Positions 35,207 through 43,145 of a stretch of DNA of 64,000 nt are shown in pieces. The stretch's first letter is position 1; each line of letters starts with the position of its first letter. Both the position numbers and the translations under genes were made by a program. Origin of the DNA: Brucella intermedia LMG 3301 (GTDB lineage: Bacteria > Pseudomonadota > Alphaproteobacteria > Rhizobiales > Rhizobiaceae); the NCBI RefSeq assembly GCF_000182645.1, contig NZ_ACQA01000001.1, positions 372,001 through 436,000 on the forward strand, given 5' to 3'. The notes under the pieces are model-generated. The model searched no databases. It was not told where the DNA came from and saw only the letters and a list, made by a program, of their open reading frames with translations.

Positions 35207-35809
35207 TTGCCGCCGACCGCCACCAAGCCCAAGCCCCGCACCAAGCCCGCTGAAATACGTCGCGATGAGCTGATGGCTGCAGCCGAGGCCCTCTTCCTCG
35301 AAAAGGGCTTCGCGGCGACGAGCGTGGATGAAATTGTCCGCCTTGCCGATGTGGCCAAAGGTACGTTCTATCTGCATTTTCGCAGCAAGGACGACATCCT
35401 GATCGCCTTGCGGGAGCGATTTATCGACGGGTTCTGCGAGGGGCTGGAGCGTCAGCTGGGCCAGTATCCGGCCGATGACTGGCCCGGAAAGCTGGTAGCG
35501 TGGGCCGAGACGGGCATTGCCGGCTATCTGGACAATTACAGGATACACGACATGGTGTTCCATGATTTTCATCCGCCCCTGCGGCGCATGAAGCAGGAAA
35601 ATCCGGCAATCGTCCGGCTCGATGCGTTGTTGACCGACGGCAATTCCGCAGGTGCATGGAAAATCTCCAATCCGCGTTTGACGGCTGTGCTCCTTTTCAA
35701 CGCGCTGCACGGTGCGGTCGATGAAATCATCTCCAAGCCCGATATGATGGATCGAACGGAAATGGTCGCGGGCGTTAAGGCGTTTTTCTTGCAGGCGGTA
35801 CGGGCTTAG
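35207..35809 (+). CDS. TetR-family transcriptional regulator
   Basis: 200 aa, starting at a TTG (35207) with CCGGAG 6 nt upstream; the longer reading from 35027 overlaps the preceding gene. After a short basic Lys/Pro-rich leader, the TetR HTH spans about 20-65 (RRDELMAAAEALFLEKGFAATSVDEIVRLADVAKGTFYLHFRSKDDILIALRERF). The C-terminal ligand-binding domain is diverse, so the inducer is unknown. Autoregulation through the upstream palindrome is likely. Confidence 0.88.
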   Translation: MPPTATKPKPRTKPAEIRRDELMAAAEALFLEKGFAATSVDEIVRLADVAKGTFYLHFRSKDDILIALRERFIDGFCEGLERQLGQYPADDWPGKLVAWAETGIAGYLDNYRIHDMVFHDFHPPLRRMKQENPAIVRLDALLTDGNSAGAWKISNPRLTAVLLFNALHGAVDEIISKPDMMDRTEMVAGVKAFFLQAVRA

Positions 35810-35881
35810 AGCATCCTGTTTTTTTGTTTTCCCCAAGCCCGTTCCAGTTTTCGGCAGACACGCCCCAGAGATCGGGCAAAG

Positions 35882-35904
35882 AAAAAGGGAGGCTGATGCC
35901 TCCC
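35882..35904 (-). terminator. Rho-independent terminator of the ferredoxin-NADP reductase gene
   Basis: On the minus strand the stem GGGAGGC / GCCTCCC (loop ATCA) is followed by TTTTTC. It lies 32 bp downstream of the fpr stop. Confidence 0.75.
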
Positions 35905-35935
35905 TCCATTAACAGTCCAGTCCGTTTCGGCAGGC

Positions 35936-36712
35936 TTATTTCTCCACGAACGCCTTCTCGATGACGTAGTGTCCGGCTTCGCTCTGGCTGCCTTCCTTGA
36001 AACCGCGCTCTTCAAGTATCTGCTTTGTTTCGGCCAGCATTTCCGGGCTGCCGCAGAGCATCATGCGGTCGTCGTCATGATTAAACTCTGGCAGGCCAAC
36101 ATCGGTGAACAGCTGTCCTGAACGAATGAGGTCGGTCAGGCGGCCACGATTCTTGTAGGGCTCACGCGTGACGGTCGGATAGTAGATGAGCTGCTTCTTG
36201 ACCATTTCGCCAAGGAATTCATCCTGCGGCAGTTCGTTGGAAATGAAATCCGTATAGGCGAGTTCCGCGACCTGACGCACGCCATGAACAAGAATGATCT
36301 TTTCGAAACGTTCATAGGCTTCCAGATCGCGAATGATCGACAGGAACGGCGCAAGACCGGTGCCGGTCGAGAGCAGCCACAGATTCTTGCCCGGCTTCAG
36401 ATTGTCATAGAGCAGCGTGCCGACCGGCTTCTTGGACAGGATGATCTGGTCGCCAACCTTCAGATGCTGCAGCTTGGAGGTCAGCGGACCGTTCGGCACC
36501 TTGATCGAAAAGAATTCCAGCCCGTCTTCGTAAAGGCTCGAGGCAATCGAATAGGCGCGCGTGAGCGGCTTGCCGTTTACTTCCAGCCCCATCATGATGA
36601 ACTGGCCGCTCTGGAAGCGAAAGCCGGGGTCGCGCGTGGTGCGGAAGGAAAACAGCGTATCGGTCCAGTGATGGATGTCGGTGACGGTTTCCTGATTGAA
36701 GTTGCTGCTCAT
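35936..36712 (-). CDS. fpr: Ferredoxin/flavodoxin-NADP reductase
   Basis: FAD enzyme that moves electrons between NADPH and ferredoxin or flavodoxin; cytoplasmic. 258 aa. FAD-binding motif RAYSIASSLYEDGLEFFSIKV, then PVGTLLYDNLKPGKNLWLLSTGTGLAPFLSIIRD (NADP site, STGTGLAPF) and MLCGSPEMLAETKQIL. C-terminus ends in ...YVIEKAFVEK, typical of the bacterial Fpr subclass. The start at 36712 lies 165 bp from sodB on the same strand, with an FNR/FixK box in the gap, so oxygen-dependent control is likely. In many bacteria Fpr takes part in oxidative-stress defence. Confidence 0.92.
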   Translation of the reverse strand: MSSNFNQETVTDIHHWTDTLFSFRTTRDPGFRFQSGQFIMMGLEVNGKPLTRAYSIASSLYEDGLEFFSIKVPNGPLTSKLQHLKVGDQIILSKKPVGTLLYDNLKPGKNLWLLSTGTGLAPFLSIIRDLEAYERFEKIILVHGVRQVAELAYTDFISNELPQDEFLGEMVKKQLIYYPTVTREPYKNRGRLTDLIRSGQLFTDVGLPEFNHDDDRMMLCGSPEMLAETKQILEERGFKEGSQSEAGHYVIEKAFVEK

Positions 36713-36852
36713 TTTCGGAACTGTCTCTGTCTTGCTCCTGCACCGCTTGGGAGGACGGCGCCCGTGGATGGATCGGTCGTTTTGGTCATTGCCGCATTTT
36801 GCCCGCAGTCACGCAGCTCCGTGGAGTCTGCATTTCCTGCAGGCAAAACGCC

Positions 36853-36866
36853 TTGATCGCAATCAA
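36853..36866. promoter_or_regulatory. FNR/FixK-type box upstream of fpr
   Basis: TTGATCGCAATCAA, a perfect TTGAT-N4-ATCAA site. It lies 10 bp downstream of the sodB stop and about 140 bp upstream of the fpr start codon, so it should act on fpr. Confidence 0.72.
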
Positions 36867-36876
36867 TGTAAGCGCG

Positions 36877-37485
36877 TCATGCTGCCTTCAGGGTGGCTTC
36901 CGCGAATTCGTAATTGGCCAGCTTGTCGAGGAAATTCGTTACATAGTCAGGCCGACGATTACGGAAATCGAGATAATAGCTATGCTCCCAGACATCAAGT
37001 CCTAATAGCGCTTTGCCTTCGCCGGTTGCCAGCGGATTGGAGCCGTTCGGCGTCTTGGTGACCTTGAGCTTGCCGTCATCGGCCAGAACCAGCCATGCCC
37101 ACCCCGAACCGAACTGGCCGACGGCTGCGGTCTTGAAGGCTTCCTTGAACTGGTCGACACCGCCGAAATCTTCCGTGATTTTCTTTTCCAGCGCGCCGGG
37201 AAGGCGGCCACCGGAAGCAGACAGGTTCTGCCAGAACAGATTGTGGTTCCAGTGCTGGCCGGCATTGTTGAACACCGGGGCCAGATCGGCCTTGTCCTTG
37301 GCAAGGAGAATGATTTCTTCGAGCGACTTGCCCTTGAGCGCATCGTTCTTTTCAACGAATCCGTTGAGGGCAGTCACATAAGCCTGATGATGCTTGCCAT
37401 GATGCAGCTCAAGCGTTTCCGTACCCATTCCCACGCCCTCGAGCGCGTTGGTTGCATAGGGAAGCGGGGGCAAGGTGAAGCTCAT
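36877..37485 (-). CDS. sodB: Superoxide dismutase, Fe type
   Basis: Dismutates superoxide to oxygen and peroxide. 202 aa, starting MSFTLPPLPYATNALEGVGMGTETLELHHGKHHQAYVTALN (with metal His in HGKHH), AGQHWNHNLFWQNLSASGG (metal His), GSGWAWLVLADDGKLKVTKTPNG, and the signature DVWEHSYYLDFRNRRPDYV with metal Asp and His. The start at 37485 has AAGGAG upstream; the 18-residue longer reading is not needed. It is divergent from the SufR-like regulator across a 163-bp gap with a long dyad. Confidence 0.94.
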   Translation of the reverse strand: MSFTLPPLPYATNALEGVGMGTETLELHHGKHHQAYVTALNGFVEKNDALKGKSLEEIILLAKDKADLAPVFNNAGQHWNHNLFWQNLSASGGRLPGALEKKITEDFGGVDQFKEAFKTAAVGQFGSGWAWLVLADDGKLKVTKTPNGSNPLATGEGKALLGLDVWEHSYYLDFRNRRPDYVTNFLDKLANYEFAEATLKAA

Positions 37486-37580
37486 TTCAAAACTCCTTGT
37501 TACGTACGCCGTCGCGGTCCGGACCGTCAGGTCCGTCAATCTGTTGCTGGACGCCGGTTGAGTACCGTCATTTGATAACT

Positions 37581-37619
37581 ATCTTGCTAAAGTGGGGTAG
37601 ATAGCTTATTTAACAAGAT
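37581..37619. promoter_or_regulatory. Long inverted repeat between sodB and SufR-like gene
   Basis: ATCTTGCTAAA (37581-37591) and TTTAACAAGAT (37609-37619) form an 11-bp inverted repeat with one mismatch and a 17-bp spacer. It lies in the divergent promoter region. A dimer of the neighbouring regulator could bind across two major grooves. Confidence 0.5.
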
Positions 37620-37648
37620 AATTCTTCTTTAAATAGAAAATCGTCAAT

Positions 37649-38311
37649 ATGTCAAGGAATGACTTTCTAAATACAGACGCTTCGCTAGCACGTTCTCCCG
37701 CCGAGCGCGTAATGCTCACGCTTAAGATGCGAGGCGCGCAGACGGCAGCTGCGATCGGCGAGCATCTGGGAACGACCGGCGAAGCGGTCCGCCAACAACT
37801 GGTGCGACTGGCTGAGGAAGGTCTGGTCGCTCCCCATTCCGTGTCGCAGGGCGTTGGCCGTCCCTCTCAATTCTGGGACCTGACCGAGACCGGCAACAGG
37901 CGCTTCCCCGATACACATGCCGATTTGACGGTCCAGCTTCTCCATTCCGTTCGCAGTATTCTCGGTGAGGACGCGCTGGACACGCTGATCGCCCATCGCG
38001 AATCCGAGACCCGCCGTCAGTATCAGGCGCGCCTGAAAGATCTGCCGCTCGGCGAGCGGGTGCTGGAACTTGCCGCGATCCGCTCGGCGGAAGGTTACAT
38101 GGCCGATGCCGAAAAGCAGGAGGATGGCTCCTGGCTCTTCATCGAAAATCACTGCCCGATCTGCGCTGCTGCGGACGCCTGCCAGGGCTTTTGCCGTGCG
38201 GAGCTTCAGGTATTCAGGGCCGTGCTTGGCCCTGATGTTTCTGTAAACCGAACCGAACATATTCTGGCCGGTGCGCGGCGCTGCGCCTACGTTATTTCGC
38301 CCGCCGCCTGA
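37649..38311 (+). CDS. SufR-like Fe-S winged-helix transcriptional regulator
   Basis: 220 aa, COG2345-like. N-terminal winged HTH (about 15-75: PAERVMLTLKMRGAQTAAAIGEHLGTTGEAVRQQLVRLAEEGLV). C-terminal cysteine cluster ENHCPICAAADACQGFCRAEL (Cys169, Cys172, Cys178, Cys182) plus RRCAY (Cys212), and the EHILAGARRC end, a pattern of Fe-S-sensing regulators such as SufR. It is divergent from sodB. The pairing with superoxide dismutase and the cysteine set suggest response to iron or oxidative stress; target genes are inferred only. Confidence 0.82.
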   Translation: MSRNDFLNTDASLARSPAERVMLTLKMRGAQTAAAIGEHLGTTGEAVRQQLVRLAEEGLVAPHSVSQGVGRPSQFWDLTETGNRRFPDTHADLTVQLLHSVRSILGEDALDTLIAHRESETRRQYQARLKDLPLGERVLELAAIRSAEGYMADAEKQEDGSWLFIENHCPICAAADACQGFCRAELQVFRAVLGPDVSVNRTEHILAGARRCAYVISPAA

Positions 38312-38317
38312 TAATTC

Positions 38318-39748
38318 TCAGCATTGGGCCGTTTGCGGCTGTCTTGCGCTGCGGACGAGAGCGAGCGCCGACACGAACGCCAGTGCGGACAGAATGGCGA
38401 AGCCGGAAAAGAGCCAGAGCGCGGCATGTGCGGTGCCTGCAAAGCCGCCGGGATTGGTGAGGCCAGCCATATTGGCAACCATTCCGGCAAGTGCTGCGCC
38501 AAGGGCGGTTGTGAAAAGCTGCACCATGGTCACGGAGGCGGATGCAAGGTTCTGATCTTCTGCGTCCGCGCGCTTGAAAATGCCGGTGAGCAGGTGCGGC
38601 CATGTCAGCCCTACGCCGAAACCGATGACTGCGAGCGCGATGCAGATCGGCAGCAGATCGTACCAATGACCTTCGCTTCCGGCCGGAATGAGGACGGCCA
38701 GCGTGACCATCCCGGCTACGCCCATGACGGGGGCGGCGAGAATAACGCGGTCGGTGCGCCCGGCGGCAATCCCCGACGACCCGATCGAGCCGAGTGTCCA
38801 GCTGCCGCCCATGATTGCTGCCAGATATCCAGCGACAAGTGGCGACTGGTTATGCAGCACCTGAAAGAACAGCGGTACGAAGACTTCGGAACTGGTAACG
38901 GACGCGCTGAGGAAGGCGAGCGTCAGATAAAGCGCGCCGAGTTTCCGGATACTGAAAGACCCTTTCGGAAGAATGCGGCGGCTGGCCTTCTTTTCGACGG
39001 CTGCGAGGAGAAGCAGCAAGACAATCGCGAGCGCGACGCCGCCGGCATTCAGCGCCAGTTCCGACGAAATGCTTCCGGCGGAAACGGCAAGGACGGCAGC
39101 GGTCAGAAGAATGAGCTGTGGCCATGCCAGCCGGTCATTGCTGGCAGCGGAACCGGATTCGCGGGGCAGAACCGTCATGGCCATGATGGTGAACACGGCG
39201 ATCACGGGCGCAAGCGACCAGAAGGCAGCGCGCCACATGCCGAGTTCCGCAAAAACGCCGCCAATCGCCGGACCGACAAGCGTGGCAACGCCCCACATGC
39301 CGGAAACGAGGCCGATGGCGCGGGGCCATAGAGATTCATCAAAGACGATGCGGATCATTGAATATGACAGGGCGAGCATCATGCCGCCGCCAAGACCCTG
39401 AATGGCGCGCCCCGCCAGCATGACGGGCATGGAGGGCGCGAGGCCGCAAGTCAGGGTTCCCGCAGCAAAGATGCACGCTGCGACCAGATAGGCGCTGCGC
39501 GGGCCTGCACGCGAGAGCAGGCGCGGCACAAGGGCGGAGCCGAGAATGGATGCGGTCACGAACAGCGCCGTGTTCCACGCGTAATAATCCATGCCGCCAA
39601 TGTCGGCGACCACTGTCGGGAGGATGGTTGTGGCAATAAACACGTTGATGGCGTGAAGCGCCACGCCGCCGACGAGCGTCAGCGATACGATAGCGTTCCT
39701 GCCTGCGAACAGGTCTCCCCAACCGGCGGTCGGCTTGTGATCCTGCAT
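38318..39748 (-). CDS. MFS transporter (DHA-type drug efflux)
   Basis: 476 aa with 12 or more hydrophobic segments. N-terminal INVFIATTILPTVVADIGGMDYYAWNTALFVTASILGSALVPRLLSRAGPRSAYLVAACIF (antiporter motifs A and C region), RAIQGLGGGMMLALSYSMIRIVF, and later PLVAGYLAAIMGGSWTLGSIGSSGIAAGRTDRVIL. This fits a DHA1/DHA2-type exporter. Substrate unknown. It is convergent with the SufR-like gene, 6 bp apart at the stops. Upstream (39749-40207) is a 459-bp gap shared with the divergent polyamine gene. Confidence 0.85.
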   Translation of the reverse strand: MQDHKPTAGWGDLFAGRNAIVSLTLVGGVALHAINVFIATTILPTVVADIGGMDYYAWNTALFVTASILGSALVPRLLSRAGPRSAYLVAACIFAAGTLTCGLAPSMPVMLAGRAIQGLGGGMMLALSYSMIRIVFDESLWPRAIGLVSGMWGVATLVGPAIGGVFAELGMWRAAFWSLAPVIAVFTIMAMTVLPRESGSAASNDRLAWPQLILLTAAVLAVSAGSISSELALNAGGVALAIVLLLLLAAVEKKASRRILPKGSFSIRKLGALYLTLAFLSASVTSSEVFVPLFFQVLHNQSPLVAGYLAAIMGGSWTLGSIGSSGIAAGRTDRVILAAPVMGVAGMVTLAVLIPAGSEGHWYDLLPICIALAVIGFGVGLTWPHLLTGIFKRADAEDQNLASASVTMVQLFTTALGAALAGMVANMAGLTNPGGFAGTAHAALWLFSGFAILSALAFVSALALVRSARQPQTAQC

Positions 39749-40207
39749 CCGATTTTCCTTTGGCTGTCATTGCGTGGGCGAATGCCTAATGAAGTCGCCC
39801 TGAACATGGAAACAACGGCTACGCTCGTGTTCGTAATTTGTCAAGCAAAGGCTTGTTTAATTAACTTTACGATACTCACCAATCGTAGCGGGCCATCCAG
39901 TTGTATAAAAGCCAGTGGCACCGGCAAAGACTTTCAACCAAAACGGCGGAGCGGGTAGAGCGGGAAGGGAAGGGGTTCAAATCCTGATAAAAAGCTCTAT
40001 ATGAGACGCGAGCCCTGAAGGCAGGGAAGTAATCCGCGATGGCTTATGGGGAAATTTTCCCGATAATGCTGTGGCGGATTTGTGTTTCTGTCACAAGCTT
40101 CCTATAAGCCTTCAAATAATTTGGGAAACCGCCTGATGTTTCCTCAACTTGGCAGACCAGACTTGCTGGCGAGGCCAGATTTTCCCATTGAATGACCCGG
40201 AACGCCC
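39749..40207. other. 459-bp intergenic region, mostly the nspC leader
   Basis: Between the divergent MFS gene and nspC. The right half (40013-40187) contains the nested hairpins described separately. In the left part a GGTTCAAATCC string at 39974-39984 resembles a tRNA T-arm, but no cloverleaf can be built around it. No protein-coding gene is supported. Confidence 0.4.
40013..40187 (+). promoter_or_regulatory. Structured leader of the carboxyspermidine decarboxylase gene
   Basis: Nested elements: hairpin CCCTG/CAGGG (40013-40026); outer stem AATCCGC (40031-40037) with GCGGATT (40074-40080) enclosing TTAT-GGGAA with its complement (40044-40066); then GGAAAC (40124-40129) that may pair with GTTTCC (40138-40143), or alternatively TGGGAAA (40122-40128) with TTTCCCA (40181-40187). 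Competing pairings near the start codon (40208) are typical of translation-controlling leaders. Alphaproteobacterial speF-type leaders occur before COG0019 decarboxylases; whether this is one needs a model search. Confidence 0.45.
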
Positions 40208-41305
40208 ATGATCCAGACGCCCTACTACCTGATCGACAAGACCAAGCTGAAGCGCAACATGGAAAAGGTTGCCTATGTGCGCGAGAAATCCGGCGCCAAG
40301 GCACTGCTCGCGCTGAAATGCTTCGCCACCTGGTCGGTGTTTGATCTGATGAGCGAATATATGGACGGCACCACTTCGTCTTCGCTCAATGAAGTGCGTC
40401 TTGGCCATGAAAGATTCGGCGGTGAAACCCATGCCTATAGCGTGGCCTATGCCGATAACGAGATCGATGAGGTCATCAGCCACGCCGACAAGATCATCTT
40501 CAATTCGATTGGCCAGCTCGAACGCTTTGCTGACAAGGCGTCGGGCATCAAGCGCGGGCTGCGCCTCAATCCGGGCATCTCGTCTTCGAGCTTCGATCTT
40601 GCCGATCCGGCACGTCCGTTCAGTCGTCTTGGCGAATGGGATGTGGCGAAGGTTGAAAAGGTCATGGATCGCGTGACAGGCTTCATGATCCATAACAATT
40701 GCGAAAATTCTGACTTTGGTCTTTTCGACCGGATGCTGACCGACATCGAACAAAAGTTCGGCTCGCTTCTCAACCGTGTCGAATGGGTGAGCCTTGGCGG
40801 CGGCATCCACTTCACCGGCGATGATTATCCGGTCGATGAGTTCTGCGCACGACTGAAGGCGTTTTCGGAAAAGTTCGGCATTCAGGTCTATCTGGAGCCG
40901 GGCGAAGCCTCGATCACCAAGACCACGACGCTGGAAGTGACGGTGCTCGACACGCTGTTCAATGGCAAGAACCTTGCCATCGTCGATAGCTCCATCGAGG
41001 CGCATATGCTCGATCTGCTGATCTATCGCGAAAAGGCGAAGATGGCGCCGAACAATGGCGAGCACAGCTACATGGTTTGCGGCAAGTCCTGCCTCGCCGG
41101 CGATATTTTCGGCGAGTTCACTTTCGACAAGCCGCTTGCCATCGGCGACCGCCTCTCATTCGAGGATGCGGCCGGTTATACCATGGTCAAGAAGAACTGG
41201 TTTAATGGCGTGAAAATGCCAGCCATTGCCGTGCGTGAACTGGACGGCACGGTCAGAGTTGTCCGCGAATTTGATTACGCGGATTTTGAAGGGTCGCTTT
41301 CGTAA
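40208..41305 (+). CDS. nspC: Carboxynorspermidine/carboxyspermidine decarboxylase
   Basis: Fold III PLP decarboxylase that makes (nor)spermidine from its carboxy form. 365 aa: YYLIDKTKLKRNMEKVAYVREKSGAKALLALKCFATWSVFDLMSEYMDGTTSSSLNEV (PLP lysine near ALKCFA), VDSSIEAHMLDLL, LEPGEASITKTTTLEVTVLD, and CGKSCLAGDIFGEF with the catalytic Cys. Length and motifs fit NspC rather than diaminopimelate decarboxylase. It precedes the dehydrogenase gene by 175 bp on the same strand, giving the two-enzyme carboxyspermidine route to spermidine used by many alphaproteobacteria. The leader is structured. Confidence 0.92.
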   Translation: MIQTPYYLIDKTKLKRNMEKVAYVREKSGAKALLALKCFATWSVFDLMSEYMDGTTSSSLNEVRLGHERFGGETHAYSVAYADNEIDEVISHADKIIFNSIGQLERFADKASGIKRGLRLNPGISSSSFDLADPARPFSRLGEWDVAKVEKVMDRVTGFMIHNNCENSDFGLFDRMLTDIEQKFGSLLNRVEWVSLGGGIHFTGDDYPVDEFCARLKAFSEKFGIQVYLEPGEASITKTTTLEVTVLDTLFNGKNLAIVDSSIEAHMLDLLIYREKAKMAPNNGEHSYMVCGKSCLAGDIFGEFTFDKPLAIGDRLSFEDAAGYTMVKKNWFNGVKMPAIAVRELDGTVRVVREFDYADFEGSLS

Positions 41306-41381
41306 AAGATCCTGTTGCGGCTTCACGCTGCAACGAACTCATGTGTTCCGAATGAGAAGGCAATCGGGACGGGAAATACAA

Positions 41382-41426
41382 GCATTTCCAGCAAAAGTGC
41401 GAAGCGGTTTTGCGTAGGATAATGCG
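41382..41426. repeat. GCATTTCCAGCAAAA palindromic repeat, complete copy
   Basis: GCATT (41382-41386) pairs with AATGC (41421-41425), and GCAAAA (41391-41396) with TTTTGC (41408-41413). The same element is at 53833-53875 and, truncated, at 6796-6815. It is a dispersed repeat between nspC and the next gene. Confidence 0.6.
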
Positions 41427-41480
41427 TCAGTTAACTACAAAGACGCGGGAAACCGCTGGAAGAGGAAGCATCGACAGAAA

Positions 41481-42722
41481 ATGAAGAAGAACGTTCTCAT
41501 TATCGGCGCCGGGGGCGTGGCACAGGTTGTTGCACATAAATGTGCGCAAAACTCTGACATATTGGGCGATATCCATATTGCGTCCCGCACGGTTGAGAAA
41601 TGCCGCAAGATTATCGATAGCGTGCATGAAAAGAAGAGCCTCAAGACGGAGGTGAAGCTGGAAGCGCATGCGCTGGACGCAATGGATGTGGAGGCCACCA
41701 AGGCCCTGATCCGGAAGACGGGCGTTCAGATCGTCATCAATGTCGGCTCGGCCTTCCTCAATATGTCGGTTCTTCGCGCCTGTATCGATACGGGCGTGGC
41801 TTACATGGACACCGCAATCCATGAAGACCCGAAGAAGATCTGCGAGACCCCGCCATGGTATGGCAATTACGAATGGAAGCATCTCAAGGAATGCGAAGAG
41901 AAGGGCATTACCGCCATTCTCGGCATTGGCTTCGATCCGGGCGTGGTCAATGCCTATGCGCGTCTGGCTGCCGACGACTATCTCGATGAAGTCAAATCCA
42001 TCGATATCGTCGACATCAATGCCGGTTCACATGGCCGCTGGTTTTCGACCAATTTCGACCCGGAAATCAATTTCCGTGAGTTCACCGGCACGGTCTATTC
42101 CTGGCAGAACGGTGCCTGGCAGTCGAACAAGATGTTCGAAGTCGGCCACACCTTCGACCTGCCGGTCGTCGGTCCGAGCAAGGCCTATATGACCGGCCAC
42201 GATGAAGTGCACTCGCTGTCGAAGAACTATCCTAACGCCGACGTGCGTTTCTGGATGGGCTTCGGCGATCACTATATCAACGTCTTCACGGTGCTGAACA
42301 ATCTGGGCCTCCTGTCCGAACAGCCGGTCAAGACCGCCGAAGGTCTGGAAGTCGTGCCGCTCAAGGTAGTGAAGGCTGTGCTGCCCGATCCATCATCGCT
42401 GGCCCCGGACTATACCGGCAAGACCTGCATTGGCGATTTCGTCAAGGGCACCAAGGACGGCAAGGAGAAGGAAGTCTTCATCTATAACGTTGCCGACCAC
42501 AAGGACGCCTATAACGAAGTGGGTTCGCAGGGCATTTCCTACACCGCTGGCGTTCCGCCAGTTGCAGCCGCAATCCTTATCGCTTCGGGCGAATGGGACG
42601 TGAAGAAGATGGTCAATGTGGAAGAGCTTGATCCAAAGCCATTCCTCCACATCCTGAACCAGATCGGCCTGCCATCCCGCATCAAGGATGAAGACGGCGA
42701 CCGCGCGCTCGACTTCGCATAA
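41481..42722 (+). CDS. Carboxyspermidine dehydrogenase (saccharopine dehydrogenase-like)
   Basis: Reduces the Schiff base of putrescine with aspartate semialdehyde to carboxyspermidine. 413 aa with Rossmann motif VLIIGAGGVAQVVAHKCA and the family segments DTAIHEDPKKICETPPWYGNYEWKHLKECEEKGITAILGIGFDPGVVNAYARLA and WMGFGDHYINVFTVLNNLGLL. Sequence type fits CANSDH/CASDH rather than lysine-pathway saccharopine dehydrogenase, given its neighbour nspC. ATG at 41481; a terminator follows. Confidence 0.9.
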   Translation: MKKNVLIIGAGGVAQVVAHKCAQNSDILGDIHIASRTVEKCRKIIDSVHEKKSLKTEVKLEAHALDAMDVEATKALIRKTGVQIVINVGSAFLNMSVLRACIDTGVAYMDTAIHEDPKKICETPPWYGNYEWKHLKECEEKGITAILGIGFDPGVVNAYARLAADDYLDEVKSIDIVDINAGSHGRWFSTNFDPEINFREFTGTVYSWQNGAWQSNKMFEVGHTFDLPVVGPSKAYMTGHDEVHSLSKNYPNADVRFWMGFGDHYINVFTVLNNLGLLSEQPVKTAEGLEVVPLKVVKAVLPDPSSLAPDYTGKTCIGDFVKGTKDGKEKEVFIYNVADHKDAYNEVGSQGISYTAGVPPVAAAILIASGEWDVKKMVNVEELDPKPFLHILNQIGLPSRIKDEDGDRALDFA

Positions 42723-42746
42723 GCATGCGGTCCGGATGAATAAAGA

Positions 42747-42770
42747 AAACCCCGCTTCGGCGGGGTTTTT
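42747..42770 (+). terminator. Rho-independent terminator of the polyamine genes
   Basis: AAAACCCCGC / GCGGGGTTTT with a TTCG tetraloop, followed by TATTTTC; 25 bp after the stop. Confidence 0.88.
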
Positions 42771-42781
42771 ATTTTCTCGAT

Positions 42782-42862
42782 CCTCATCCTGAGGAGGCCC
42801 GCAGGGCCGTCTCGAAGGATCGCCCTTCGAGGCTGCGCTTCGCTCCGCACCTCAGGGTGAGG
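42782..42862. repeat. CCTCATCCTGAGG palindromic repeat (RIME/REP-like)
   Basis: CCTCATCCTGAGG (42782-42794) with CCTCAGGGTGAGG (42850-42862), one mismatch, enclosing an inner CTCGAAGG/CCTTCGAG hairpin. The form is like intergenic mosaic repeats of rhizobia. Confidence 0.6.
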
Positions 42863-42983
42863 GGTGTGGCGCTCGATAAAGAGGTCAGAAGAGCGCCGGT
42901 AAAGAAGGTGCGCGGGGTGATTGAGATTCTGGTGATGACGAGACGAAAATGGTGCTTCTCGAGAACCGGAGCGGAATGTACTT

Positions 42984-43085
42984 TAGAGCGCATCCCGAAA
43001 AGTGTGAAACGGTTTTCGGGAAAGATGCGCGTGAAAACAAAGAATTAGAGCGCCGACTGATCCAATCAGATCGGAACGCGCTCTA
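42984..43085. repeat. Composite palindromic repeat, copy 3
   Basis: CCCGAAAA / TTTTCGGG stem, linker GCGTGAAAACAAAGAATTAGAGCG, then a second hairpin TAGAGCGC / GCGCTCTA. Same architecture as at 9-110. Lies in the 423-bp gap (42723-43145) before the dehydratase gene, which otherwise holds only the terminator and the RIME-like repeat; I see no gene there. Confidence 0.68.
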
Positions 43086-43145
43086 GGGTACATGAGCACC
43101 GGAAGCGAAGAGAAGCGCCATTTGCAGACCGTCAGTGCCTGAACC

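Noticed and set aside
39974..39984. GGTTCAAATCC resembling a tRNA T-arm
   Set aside because: The flanking bases do not pair as a T stem, and no acceptor, D or anticodon arms can be built around it.
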